Assembly: GCF_025133575.1 (NCBI RefSeq)
Contig: NZ_CP104011.1
Span: 5,464,965 to 5,528,964, forward strand
Length of the DNA: 64,000 bases
Direction of reading: 5' to 3'
DNA from: Pseudomonas sp. GCEP-101
Lineage (GTDB): Bacteria > Pseudomonadota > Gammaproteobacteria > Pseudomonadales > Pseudomonadaceae
Shown: piece by piece, positions 10,018 to 18,711 of the stretch
Layout: the number at the start of each line of letters is the position of its first letter
Numbering within the stretch: position 1 is the stretch's first letter
Notes under the pieces: generated by a model
Database searches by the model: none
What the model was told of the DNA's origin: nothing
The model's input: only the letters and a program-made list of their open reading frames with translations
Position numbers and translations under genes: made by a program

Positions 10018-12813
10018 ATGATTCCCGAGCCCATCGCGGCGGCCGAGACCGTGCTTCACTTCGGTCCCTACCAGATCTACCCCGCATCCCGCGTGATCCA
10101 TGACGCCGGCCGCCCGCTGCGCCTTGGCCAGCGCGCGCTGGATATCCTGCTGGCCTTGCTGGAGCGCGCCGGCCAGGTGGTCAGCAAACGTGAGTTGTTG
10201 GCCCGCGCCTGGCCCGGACAGGACGTCGACGAGGGCAACCTGCGCGTCCACATGACCGCCCTGCGCAAGGCCTTGGGCGACGGCCAGAACGGTCGGCGCT
10301 ACATCGTCACCGTGGCGTTGCGCGGCTACAGCTTCGTCGAGCCGATCACCCGCTCAGCGCAGTCGGCGCCGATGCCCGATGGCGGCCAGGCGGCGGACCA
10401 CAACCTGCCGCCCCGGCGCACTCGCCTGCTCGGCCGCGAGGCGGAGCTGCAACGGCTGCTGGCCGAGTTGCCGCGCAGCCGCTGCATCAGCCTGGTGGGC
10501 TGCGGCGGCATCGGCAAGACCAGCCTCGCCCTGCAGGCCGCGGAGCGTTCCATCGGCCGCTACCCCCACGGCATCCGCCTGCTCGACCTCACCCAACTGC
10601 AGGACCCGCGCCCATTGAACAGCACCCTCGCCGGCGCCTTGGGCATTCCGGGGCTGGCGGGCGAATCGCTGGAGCGCATCTGCCGCCAGGTCGCTGACCG
10701 GCAGATGCTGCTGGTCATCGACAACTGCGAGCACCTGATCGAGGCTGCCGCGCACCTGGTGGAGTGCCTGCTGCGCCACGCGCCGCACCTCCACATCATC
10801 GCCACCAGCCGGGAAAGCCTGCGCGCCACCGGCGAGCACATCCTGCCGCTGCGGCCGCTGGGCTGCCCGCCGGCGCAGGTGGGCAGCGTCGAGGATGCCC
10901 TTGCCTACCCCGCCGTGGCGCTGCTCATCGAGCGCACCCGCGAAAGCCACGACGATTTCGAGTTCCGCCCCGAGGACCTGCCGCGGGTCGGCGAGATCTG
11001 TCGCCGCCTGGAGGGCATCCCCCTGGCCCTGGAACTGGCCGCCGGGCATCTGGGCCAGGCCGACGGCAGCATCGATGCACTGCTGCAGGGTGGGTACCTG
11101 GACCTGCCGTTGCAGGCAGAGGCATCGCCCAAGCGCCATGAACACCTGCGCGCGATGCTCGACTGGAGCTACACGCTGCTGCACCCGGCGGAACGATCCT
11201 GCCTGCGCCGACTCAGCGTGTTCCGCGGCAGCTTCTCGCTCGACTCCGTCGCTGCCGTGCTCGGGCAGCCGGCGGACGTCGCCGGAGCGTTCGTGCTGGT
11301 GAACCACCTGGCCGCCAAATCGTTGCTGACGACAGAGATCCGCGGCGACGATGTCACCTACCGCCTGCTCGAACCGACGCGCCTCTACGCGCTGGAGAAG
11401 CTCGAGGCCGCCGGTGAACTGCACGACGCCCGCGAACGCCATCTGCAACTCTGCCAAAACATCATGGAGGCTGCGCAGAACGAGTGGGAACGCTCAGCCT
11501 CCCAGGGCTGGCTGCAGCACCATGCGCCCTGGCTGGCGGACGTCCGCGCCGCCCTCGACTGGGGCCTGGACGCCGAGGTTCGCCACACCCGGGCGATCCA
11601 CCTGGCCGCCTGCTCGTCGCCGCTGTGGCAGGAGTTGTCGCTGCTGCACGAGTACGGCCCGTATGTGAGCGCCGCGCTCGGCCTGCTCAGCGCCGAGTCC
11701 GCCTCGTCGCTGCCACTGGCCATGCGCCTGGAGCTGGCGCTGGGCAACACCACCTACCACGATGTGCGCAACCGCCAGGCTGACGAAGCCTTCCAGAACG
11801 CCCGCTTCCTGGCGCAGCAAATCGGCGACGTCAACGGCGAACTCACTGCGCTGTCCGGAGGCCTGGCGGTGCTGCTGTGGTCCGGCCAGTACCAGAAGGC
11901 GGCCGAGCAGAGCCGATATTTCGATGCGCTCAGCAGCGGCCACGGCGACCTGTTGGACACCAGCGCCCTGCGCCTGAAGGTACTGGCGCTGCATTACTCG
12001 GGCGACCAGTTGCAGGCCCAGGCCGTCGGCGACGAGGTGCTGCAGCGCCTGCGCCAACAGCGCCAGGCCAACCGCTTCGCGCCCTGCCTGGGCGTGCAGT
12101 ACGACCAGCAGGTCGCCTCCCTCGCCGCCCAGGCGCGCACGCTGTGGCTGCGCGGGTTGCCGGAGCAGGCCGAGCGCATGGCCGCCAACGCCCTCGAACT
12201 GGCCTGCGAGATGGACCACAGCGCCTCCATCGCCTACAGCCTCGCGGTCGCCGGCTGCGTCATCGCCTTCTACAACGGCGAATTCGGCAAGGCGCGCCAG
12301 CGCGTGGGGCAGATGATCGACGTCGCCGAGCGTCACCGCGTGCCGCTGTTCACCGACTGGGCGCGGCACTATGCCTGGGCCATGGGCTTCGACGAATCGG
12401 CCGGCGCCACGGCCCCCGCCGTCGGCCTGGTGCGCGACATCGTGCAGACCCTCGGTGGCCGAGCGCTGCCCGTGGACCAGGCCCAGCTGATGCGCGCACG
12501 AACCGGCGCGGCTGGCTGGTGCGCCGCGGAAATCCTGCGCAACCAGGCCGTGGCGCTGGCCGAGCGCGGCGACCGCGAATCCCTGCTCGGCGCCGAAACC
12601 CTGCTTACCCGGGCGCTGGCGCTGGCGCAGGAACAAGGCGCGCTGGCCTGGGAGCTGCGCGCGGCAACCAGCCTGGCGCAGCTGTGGAGCGCACAAGGCA
12701 AGCTGGCCCCGGCGCGGCAGTTGCTGGCGCCGGTGTATCGACGCTTCAGCGAGGGCTTCGATTCGCCGGACCAGCAGCGGGCACGGCGTTGCCTGGAGGC
12801 GTGCGGCCGCTGA
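10018..12813 (+). CDS. Large winged-helix transcriptional regulator with STAND-type ATPase domain
   Basis: From the ATG at 10018 the protein has 931 residues. Residues about 13-105 form an OmpR/ToxR-type winged helix (FGPYQIYPASRVI, RALDILLALLERAGQVVSKRELL, YIVTVALRGYSF). A predicted-ATPase domain follows with Walker A LVGCGGIGKTSLAL (K167), Walker B LLVIDNCEHL (D235) and a sensor-like IIATSRESLRATGE. The remainder is helical, TPR/MalT-like repeat sequence. Such proteins are single-component regulators switched by nucleotide and an unknown signal. The start is uncertain: upstream in-frame ATGs exist at 9874, 9916 and 9952, and none, including 10018, has a strong ribosome site. It lies alone, so its targets are not evident. 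Confidence 0.83.
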   Translation: MIPEPIAAAETVLHFGPYQIYPASRVIHDAGRPLRLGQRALDILLALLERAGQVVSKRELLARAWPGQDVDEGNLRVHMTALRKALGDGQNGRRYIVTVALRGYSFVEPITRSAQSAPMPDGGQAADHNLPPRRTRLLGREAELQRLLAELPRSRCISLVGCGGIGKTSLALQAAERSIGRYPHGIRLLDLTQLQDPRPLNSTLAGALGIPGLAGESLERICRQVADRQMLLVIDNCEHLIEAAAHLVECLLRHAPHLHIIATSRESLRATGEHILPLRPLGCPPAQVGSVEDALAYPAVALLIERTRESHDDFEFRPEDLPRVGEICRRLEGIPLALELAAGHLGQADGSIDALLQGGYLDLPLQAEASPKRHEHLRAMLDWSYTLLHPAERSCLRRLSVFRGSFSLDSVAAVLGQPADVAGAFVLVNHLAAKSLLTTEIRGDDVTYRLLEPTRLYALEKLEAAGELHDARERHLQLCQNIMEAAQNEWERSASQGWLQHHAPWLADVRAALDWGLDAEVRHTRAIHLAACSSPLWQELSLLHEYGPYVSAALGLLSAESASSLPLAMRLELALGNTTYHDVRNRQADEAFQNARFLAQQIGDVNGELTALSGGLAVLLWSGQYQKAAEQSRYFDALSSGHGDLLDTSALRLKVLALHYSGDQLQAQAVGDEVLQRLRQQRQANRFAPCLGVQYDQQVASLAAQARTLWLRGLPEQAERMAANALELACEMDHSASIAYSLAVAGCVIAFYNGEFGKARQRVGQMIDVAERHRVPLFTDWARHYAWAMGFDESAGATAPAVGLVRDIVQTLGGRALPVDQAQLMRARTGAAGWCAAEILRNQAVALAERGDRESLLGAETLLTRALALAQEQGALAWELRAATSLAQLWSAQGKLAPARQLLAPVYRRFSEGFDSPDQQRARRCLEACGR

Positions 12814-12899
12814 CGTCGGTGCGCGCCGCGTGAACCGGAGTGACAGAGCGGAGCGGAAACATCGTAGCGGGGCGAGCGCTCTGCCCCGCTCCTCTCCCT

Positions 12900-12945
12900 G
12901 TAGGAGCGCGCCATGCGCGCGATCGCGGACATGGCCCGCTCCTAC
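12900..12945. repeat. REP-like palindrome
   Basis: GTAGGAGCG at the left pairs with the reverse-complementary CGCTCCTAC at the right, enclosing CCATG and CATGG arms. It is another GTAGGAGC-type Pseudomonas extragenic element, in the gap after the large regulator gene. Confidence 0.7.
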
Positions 12946-13021
12946 ATTTCGCTTGCGCCGGGACAGACGTTATCCGCGCATCCCAGGGCATGCCTAACAG
13001 CAACCACTCCCGCACAACTTC

Positions 13022-13061
13022 AAAAACCCGGCGAGCGCGCCAGGTTGCCAGCGCGCCGGGT
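13022..13061 (-). terminator. Intrinsic terminator of the lipoprotein gene
   Basis: Read on the minus strand, ACCCGGCG and CGCCGGGT enclose a GC-rich inner hairpin and are followed by TTTTT. It lies just downstream of the lipoprotein stop. Confidence 0.75.
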
Positions 13062-13085
13062 CAGGCCCAGGCGCAGACGGATGCG

Positions 13086-13688
13086 CTACTGCGGCTGCAC
13101 GTTGACCGCCACGGCCGAGGTCACCCGCATTACCAATTGGCGGCCGACGTATTCGGGCTTCATCACCACGTCCGGACGGACCTTGACGGTGTGCTGGCTG
13201 CCGTCGGCGAACTGCAGGGTCGCGGTGCGCGTGGCGGTGTCCAGGGATTTGACCGTGGCGGTGATCTCCACCGAATCGGCGGCGAGCATGCCCGGCTTGT
13301 TGCCCGGCTGCGCAGTAGCCAGCAGGCCGGCCGCGCCGTTGCCGGCGGTCTGGCCCGGTTCGCGCAGGTAGACGAGGCGCTCCAGCGCGACGATGGCGCG
13401 GACCCTGTCGCCGACCTTGAGTTGGTCGAAGTTGCGCATTTCCGGCGGGGCCTGGAGGGTACGGCTGTTGCCGTGGTCATCCGTGAGGGTGAAGGTGCGC
13501 TTGTCGCGGTCGACGGCGGTAACGCTGGCCTGCATCTCCTCCGTCTCGGTCATCGCGCCGCCGGGCACGCCCTTGGCGACCGATTCGGTGCTGTCGTACT
13601 GGTAGCTCAGCTCATCGTTCTTCTGGCTTTGGCAGCCGACCAGCACGCCAGCGGCGAGGGACAGGCAGATCCAACGGGACACACTCAT
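13086..13688 (-). CDS. Conserved-type lipoprotein of unknown function
   Basis: The 200-residue product has a lipoprotein signal peptide with lipobox LVGC (C19), so it should be lipidated and periplasm-facing. The mature part contains two similar beta-rich units with the pattern valine-threonine, D-x-x-T-R/K-T-x-T-L, then D-x-H/Q (SVTAVDRDKRTFTLTDDHG and TVKSLDTATRTATLQFADG), suggesting an internal duplication of an OB- or SH3-like module. AAGGAG lies 6 bases before the ATG. It appears monocistronic with its own terminator. I do not recognise a specific function. Confidence 0.8.
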   Translation of the reverse strand: MSVSRWICLSLAAGVLVGCQSQKNDELSYQYDSTESVAKGVPGGAMTETEEMQASVTAVDRDKRTFTLTDDHGNSRTLQAPPEMRNFDQLKVGDRVRAIVALERLVYLREPGQTAGNGAAGLLATAQPGNKPGMLAADSVEITATVKSLDTATRTATLQFADGSQHTVKVRPDVVMKPEYVGRQLVMRVTSAVAVNVQPQ

Positions 13689-13828
13689 CAGGCGACTCCT
13701 TGCATCAGGGTGTTGGCAAACGGGTTCAGGCAGGCGGCAGGAAAAGCCGTTACCTCACGGCAGCGCTGTCGCTCCGAGCGTAGCAGTTGCCCGGCTATCC
13801 GCCGTGCGGCGCGTCGCGCCCTGGCGCA

Positions 13829-14080
13829 TCAGTACTTGATGTCGCGCGCGGTCTCGCGCCCCTGTTGCTTGGTCTGGCGTTTGTCCTGGCGGCACTGGGC
13901 GTTGTACTGCTGGTCGGCGGCGCGGCAGTCCTGCTTGGTCTGGCGGGCGTCCTGGCGGGTCTCCTGGCGCACGTCGCGCGCCTGGCGACGCTGGTTGCCC
14001 TGCTCCGTCGCCCAGGTGGTACCGGCCGAGGCGACGAGGAAGCTCGCCGCCAGAATCGCAGTGAAGAGGGAACGGCGCAT
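13829..14080 (-). CDS. Small exported, highly basic/glutamine-rich protein
   Basis: The 83-residue product has a good Sec signal peptide (MRRSLFTAILAASFLVASAGTTWA). Its mature chain of about 59 residues is extremely rich in Arg, Gln, Asp and Lys (RRQARDVRQETRQDARQTKQ), with two cysteines that could form a disulfide (DCRAADQQYNAQC). The chain is likely a charged helix or coiled coil. A perfect AGGAGG lies 7 bases before the ATG, so translation is probably strong. I do not recognise the family, and its role in the periplasm is unknown. Confidence 0.75.
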   Translation of the reverse strand: MRRSLFTAILAASFLVASAGTTWATEQGNQRRQARDVRQETRQDARQTKQDCRAADQQYNAQCRQDKRQTKQQGRETARDIKY

Positions 14081-14227
14081 GGCATTACCTCCTGCAACGC
14101 AGGGATCGGGATTATCCAGTACAGCCGATTTCCCGCCGGCCTGCCGCCGGCCGCGCGGGGTGGTTCGACGAAAGGCACTGCCGGCTGCGGCTGTGCGCCA
14201 AGGGCGCCACGCAGCCGACTGCGCAGG

Positions 14228-14680
14228 TCAGTGATCGCGCACCAGCAGCACCGGGCGCCTGCTGGAATGCAGAACCCCTTCGGCCACGCTGCCCAGCATC
14301 AGCCGGTGAACGCCGCGGCGGCTATGGGTGCCCATGACGATGGCGTCGGCCTTGACCGCCTCGGCCTCGGCCTCGATGCGGTCGGCCACTTCCTCCCCGG
14401 TGGTTTCCAGGCTGACCCGCTGGTAGGTGGCGGGCACGGCGTACTCGGCGACCACGTTGCGCGCCTTGTCCAGAATCTCGTCGGCGGCCTTGAGGGCGGC
14501 GGCGTAGAGCGCCTCGGCATCGTAGTACTTGGCGTAATACGGCATGTGCCCCAGCGGGCGGTCGACGATGGTGATGACGTGCAGTTCGCCGCCGCTCATG
14601 CGGACCAGCCGCGCGCTTTCGGCCAGGGCGCGGAAGGAAACGTCGCTGCCGTCCACGGCGGCCAGTACGTGCTCGTACAT
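14228..14680 (-). CDS. Universal stress protein (UspA family)
   Basis: This 150-residue single-domain protein shows the UspA fold: the N-terminal strand and Asp in HVLAAVDGSDVSFRAL, and the ATP-binding loop IVMGTHSRRGVHRLMLGSVAEGVLHSSRRPVLLV, which matches G-2x-G-9x-G-S/T. It is therefore probably an ATP-binding stress protein in the cytoplasm. It is monocistronic, downstream of and on the same strand as an AraC gene. The particular stress is not evident. Confidence 0.93.
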   Translation of the reverse strand: MYEHVLAAVDGSDVSFRALAESARLVRMSGGELHVITIVDRPLGHMPYYAKYYDAEALYAAALKAADEILDKARNVVAEYAVPATYQRVSLETTGEEVADRIEAEAEAVKADAIVMGTHSRRGVHRLMLGSVAEGVLHSSRRPVLLVRDH

Positions 14681-14771
14681 GATGTGCTCCTCGTTGATTG
14701 GGCAGTACGACCTTAACCGCCGAACAGGGAAACACCCTTGTGCCGCGTCAATGGATGCGCGCCGTCGCGGC

Positions 14772-15815
14772 TCACTGGGCCAAGGCCGCGCCGTCCTCGC
14801 GACAGGCGGACGGGCTTCGCCCGGTCCAGCGTTTGAAGGCCCGGCGGAAACCGCGCACGTCGCTGTAGCCCAGCGCCTCGGCGATGCGCTCGATGGGCAT
14901 CTCCGGGTTGTTCAGCAGGCTCATGGCGCGGGCGCGGCGCACCTGTTCCTGCAAGGCGTCGAAGGTCATGCCGTGCTCGCTCAGGCGACGGCGCAGGGTG
15001 CGGCTGCTCATGTTCAGCTCGCCGGCGACCTTGTCGATCGGGCTGCCGTGGGCCAGGTCGCGGGCGATGGCGCGCTCCACCGCATCCAGCAGGTCGGTCT
15101 TGTGCTGCACCTGGGCGGCTTCCATCTCCAGCAGGTTGAGCGCCTGGCGCAAGGCGACCGGGTGGTGGCTGGGCAGTTGCACGTCCAGCCAGTGGCTGGC
15201 GATGGCCACGCGGTTGTGCAGGCAGCCGAACCGCAGATCGGGCCCGAGCAGACGCCGGTACTCGGCCTCGTAGACCGGCGCGGCATGGGTGAACTCGAAG
15301 CGCAGCGGCTGGAACTGCGGGCCGATCAGGCTGCGGTTGTAGACGAGCAGGCTGGCGAAGAACTCCTCCACGGCGAACACCTGGATGTCCGCGTAGGGCA
15401 GCCGGCACTCGACCTCGATGAAGCTTTCCTGCGGCCCCTCCACCAGGCTGCACAGGGCGATGCCGCCGGTGGTGTGCTGGAAGCGCCGGCCGACCTCGAA
15501 GGCGTCGCGCAGGGTCCGGCACAGGGAGAGCACGTGCCCCAGCAGGCCGAGGGTGCCGAGCACGTTGCGGTGCCCGACCCACAGGCCCAGGCCGCGGTCG
15601 GGAATCGCCGCCAGCGCACGCTGGATCATCGCCACCGTCTGCCGGTACGAGACGCGCTGCGCCGGGTCCTGCAGTTCCTCGACGGTGAAGCCCAGCCCAC
15701 GGCACAGGCGTTCGCCGCTTACGCCCTGGTCGCTGGCGACCTCGGCGAGAGTCTGCAGGAGAAAAGGCGAAACCAGCGCCTGGTCGAATGGCGCATCGAT
15801 GCTTGTGCTGGGCAT
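14772..15815 (-). CDS. AraC-family regulator (OruR/ArgR-like, Arabinose_bd type)
   Basis: From the ATG at 15815 the protein has 347 residues, the usual length of the OruR/MmsR-like subgroup. An N-terminal ligand domain (about residues 1-220, with VSYRQTVAMIQRAL and LGLLGHVLSLCRTLRDAFEV) is followed by a C-terminal DNA-binding domain, with helix-turn-helices PIDKVAGELNMSSRTLRRRLSEHGMTF and IERIAEALGYSDVRGFRRAFKRWTGRSP. A more upstream ATG at 15905 adds an unlike, arginine-rich stretch and is rejected. It follows the cytochrome/flavoprotein/PLP operon by 193 bases and may control it (inference). Confidence 0.9.
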   Translation of the reverse strand: MPSTSIDAPFDQALVSPFLLQTLAEVASDQGVSGERLCRGLGFTVEELQDPAQRVSYRQTVAMIQRALAAIPDRGLGLWVGHRNVLGTLGLLGHVLSLCRTLRDAFEVGRRFQHTTGGIALCSLVEGPQESFIEVECRLPYADIQVFAVEEFFASLLVYNRSLIGPQFQPLRFEFTHAAPVYEAEYRRLLGPDLRFGCLHNRVAIASHWLDVQLPSHHPVALRQALNLLEMEAAQVQHKTDLLDAVERAIARDLAHGSPIDKVAGELNMSSRTLRRRLSEHGMTFDALQEQVRRARAMSLLNNPEMPIERIAEALGYSDVRGFRRAFKRWTGRSPSACREDGAALAQ

Positions 15816-16008
15816 GTAGGCTGCTCTCGATCGGGGGCGCCCGCGGTTGTTGTTATGTGGCAGGCACGCGATGGCCGCATCATAACGCGTTCGCAGGCCC
15901 GCCAAGAGCGGGCGTAACAGAATATTTCAACCACGACGCCAGGCCCCGCGCCAGAGCGACCCGCAGGCCGCCGACGGCCCCCGCGTCAGTGCCCCGGCAC
16001 AGGGCCGC

Positions 16009-17286
16009 TCAGCTGTAGACCGGCCACTGCTCGACGATACGGCCCCCGCGCACCGCCAGCAGATCGCCGAACTGCAGCAGGATCGACTCGGACTGGGTGG
16101 GGCGCAGGAACACCTGGTCGTCCACCGCCAGGCCCACGGCGCTGGAGCCGTTGACCATCTCCTGGTTCGAGCTGCGCCCGTACAGGCCGTTGAACTGCAG
16201 GCCCCGGGGCGATTCGGGTTCGGCCATCCAGTTGCCGCCGTAGACGAAGAAGGTCTCGCGCAGGTTCGGGTCCCACCAGGAAAGCATTTTCGACCGGTCG
16301 TCCAGCGCCGGAATCCGCACCGGGCCGGTGCTCTTGATCACCGGCGTGGCGATGAAGGCTGCAGGCTGGTGCTCCACCAGCGAGGGCAGGTCGTAATGGG
16401 TCGGCTTGACCAGCGCCGAGCCCACCGACACCTCGGTGCTGGTGCGCTCGCGCTCATGCATCCGGTAGCTCGGGCTGCCAGCGGTGTTGAGCGTCAGCCC
16501 CGGGTTCCACAGCGGCGCATGGCGGGCGCGGGCGTAATCGACGAAGCCGTCGTAGAGCGTCATCACCCTGGCGAACAGCTCGTCCGAGGAGGCCAGGACC
16601 TCGGGCACGCCCATGCCCACGAAGGGGTCGTAGCCCATGAAGCCGGCGAACTCCAGGTGCTGCGGGTTGGCGCCGATGATCCGGAGCATCCGGTCCAGGG
16701 TGTCGTGGTCGGCCACCCCGCCGCGGTGCAGGCCGACGTCCAGTTCGATATTGATCCGCAGCCGGGTGTTACGCCCCTGGGCCAACGCCAGGTATTGCTG
16801 CAGGCGCTCGGGCGTATCGAGCAGCCATTGCAGTTGGCGGGTCGGATCGAACGGGCCGCGCAGGTTCTCGTAGAACTGCTGCGCCGAGCCCACCGGCAGC
16901 GGCTTGCCCAGCAGCAGATCGGCATCGGGGAAGCGCTCGGCATCGTGGTTGAGGAACGGCTGGTGGAACGACATCATCCGCCGGGTGCCGGCACGCCTGG
17001 CGATGTAGTCGAGCAACTGCGGCGACGGCAGGGACTTCTCCACCACGCGCAGGTGCTTGCCGGTGCGGGCCACCGACTGCATCACCACGTCGACGTTGTG
17101 GTCCAGGCGGTCGAGGTCGATCAGCATCACCGGGCGCATCGGCCCGTGCTCGCGCAGCTCGCGGTTGAGCCGGGCGAAGTAGTCGTCGTACGGGGCGCCA
17201 TGGTCGCCCGGGCGCAGCCAGGCGCCGAAACCGGCGAGCAACACGCCCGTGCCTGCCGCGCCAACGATGAACGTGCGTCGTTTCAT
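16009..17286 (-). CDS. Tat-exported fold-type III PLP protein (DSD1/D-threonine-aldolase-like)
   Basis: The 425-residue product starts with a twin-arginine signal (MKRRTFIVGAAGTGVLLAGF), so it should be exported folded with its cofactor. It has the alanine-racemase-type N-terminal barrel with a probable PLP lysine K84 (HLRVVEKSLPSPQ) and the DSD1-type C-terminal domain (GGNWMAEPESPRGLQFNG). In known D-threonine aldolases and D-serine dehydratases a PNHxC/D motif binds the catalytic metal. Here the aligned residues 396-400 are PTQSE, so that site appears lost. The reaction is therefore uncertain: racemase, lyase or binding protein. It is the last gene of a three-gene operon with a flavoprotein and a cytochrome c. 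Confidence 0.82.
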   Translation of the reverse strand: MKRRTFIVGAAGTGVLLAGFGAWLRPGDHGAPYDDYFARLNRELREHGPMRPVMLIDLDRLDHNVDVVMQSVARTGKHLRVVEKSLPSPQLLDYIARRAGTRRMMSFHQPFLNHDAERFPDADLLLGKPLPVGSAQQFYENLRGPFDPTRQLQWLLDTPERLQQYLALAQGRNTRLRINIELDVGLHRGGVADHDTLDRMLRIIGANPQHLEFAGFMGYDPFVGMGVPEVLASSDELFARVMTLYDGFVDYARARHAPLWNPGLTLNTAGSPSYRMHERERTSTEVSVGSALVKPTHYDLPSLVEHQPAAFIATPVIKSTGPVRIPALDDRSKMLSWWDPNLRETFFVYGGNWMAEPESPRGLQFNGLYGRSSNQEMVNGSSAVGLAVDDQVFLRPTQSESILLQFGDLLAVRGGRIVEQWPVYS

Positions 17287-17302
17287 GCTCTGTGCTTCCT
17301 TG

Positions 17303-18697
17303 TCAGGCCACGCCGAGGATCGACGACAGGTGGGCGTTGAGGAACTTGCCCTGCGGGTCCAGTTCGCGGCGCACCTCGGTGAACTCCCTCCAGCGCGGGT
17401 ACAGCGGTTGCAGGGTGCGGGCGTTGAGGGTGTGCAGCTTGCCCCAGTGCGGGCGCCCGGCGTACTTCCAGAAGATCGGCTCGACGGCGGCGAAGAAGTT
17501 GTGGTGATCCATGCTGTAGTGCTGGTGGATCGAGATCGAGCAGCTGTCGCGGCCCTCGAACATGCTCAGGGGGATGTCGTCGGCCTTCACGTAGCGGTAC
17601 TCGATGGGGAACCAGGTGCGCAGGTCCTTGTCGTTGATCAGCGCGAGAATCTCGCGCAGGCAGGCCGGGCCATGTTCGGCCGGGACCGAATATTCCATCT
17701 CGTTGAAGCGCACGTTACGCACGTTGGCGAAGATGTCGTAGGAGTCCCCGACCCGGTCATCGAAGCTGGCGACGTGGCGCAGGCTGTTGAGCAGAAAGCG
17801 CCGCGCGGCGGGGAAGTCGCTGCCGTACTTGTCCAGGCCCTCGATGATGCTGACGAACTGGTTGCCGCCCTCCTCGGCCGGGTCCAGCGGCGGCGTGGCC
17901 GGGTCCTGGGTTTCGTTCAGGGCGATGGACAGCGCGTAGTCGGAGTGGGTCATGACCTGCATTTCCCAGTGCTGGTTGTCGCGGGTGTTCTTCTCCACGT
18001 CCTCCAGCAACTCTTCGGTGCGGGCGACCCACTGCCGCTCGTGCAGGCGAAACGCCGCGCGGTTCTGCAGGCGTACGCGAGTGGCGACGCCGAAGGCGCC
18101 CAGCGATACCCGCGCGGCGTTGAACACCTCGGGATGGCGCTGGGCGTCGCAGTCCAGCACCTCGCCGCTGGCGGTCACCAGTTGCAGGCCGACCACGCGG
18201 GAGGAATAGGAGCCGAAGCCCACGCCCGTGCCATGGGTCGAGGTGGAGATCGCCCCGGCCAGGGTCTGGTAGTCGATGTCGGACATGTTCGGCAGCGCCT
18301 GGCCGATGTCCTTCAGCGCGGCGCCCATCAGCGACATCGGCGTGCCGGCGGCGAATTCCGCCTGCAGCGTGGCGGCGTCATGGCCGAGCAGGCCGTTGAA
18401 GTACGCCAGCGAAACCAGCGTGCCATCGGTGGGCACCAGCGCGCTGAAGGAGTGCGCCGAGCCCACCGGGCGCACCTTGCCTTCGGCCCGGCGGATGACC
18501 TGCACCAGTTCGTCCAGGCTCTGCGGCGCCAGGCGCGCGGCCGGCAGGCAGCTTTGCCCGCCGGACCAGTTGCGCCAGGGAATCAGCCGGGGCGTGCGTG
18601 TCAGCTCGGCCCCCAGCGCCGTGCGCGACAGGGCCGTGAATGCACCGGCCACGGCGGCACGGTGCAGGAGTTGGCGGCGGGTGAGATGGATTGGCAT
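17303..18697 (-). CDS. Tat-exported FAD-dependent oxidoreductase (aldonolactone oxidase-like)
   Basis: The 464-residue protein belongs to the VAO/PCMH flavoprotein family, closest to L-gulono/D-arabinono-1,4-lactone oxidases. The N-terminus has a twin-arginine motif (LTRRQLLHRAAVAGAF). The FAD domain contains RPVGSAHSFSALVPTDG, whose His is at the usual covalent flavin position, and GAISTSTHGTGVGFGSYSS. The C-terminus has the family HWGK motif and a DPQGKFLNAHLSSILG ending. It would oxidise a sugar lactone or alcohol in the periplasm. Because a c-type cytochrome gene precedes it by 14 bases, cytochrome rather than oxygen may accept the electrons (inference). Substrate unknown. Confidence 0.88.
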   Translation of the reverse strand: MPIHLTRRQLLHRAAVAGAFTALSRTALGAELTRTPRLIPWRNWSGGQSCLPAARLAPQSLDELVQVIRRAEGKVRPVGSAHSFSALVPTDGTLVSLAYFNGLLGHDAATLQAEFAAGTPMSLMGAALKDIGQALPNMSDIDYQTLAGAISTSTHGTGVGFGSYSSRVVGLQLVTASGEVLDCDAQRHPEVFNAARVSLGAFGVATRVRLQNRAAFRLHERQWVARTEELLEDVEKNTRDNQHWEMQVMTHSDYALSIALNETQDPATPPLDPAEEGGNQFVSIIEGLDKYGSDFPAARRFLLNSLRHVASFDDRVGDSYDIFANVRNVRFNEMEYSVPAEHGPACLREILALINDKDLRTWFPIEYRYVKADDIPLSMFEGRDSCSISIHQHYSMDHHNFFAAVEPIFWKYAGRPHWGKLHTLNARTLQPLYPRWREFTEVRRELDPQGKFLNAHLSSILGVA

Positions 18698-18711
18698 CGA
18701 CGTTACCCCGC

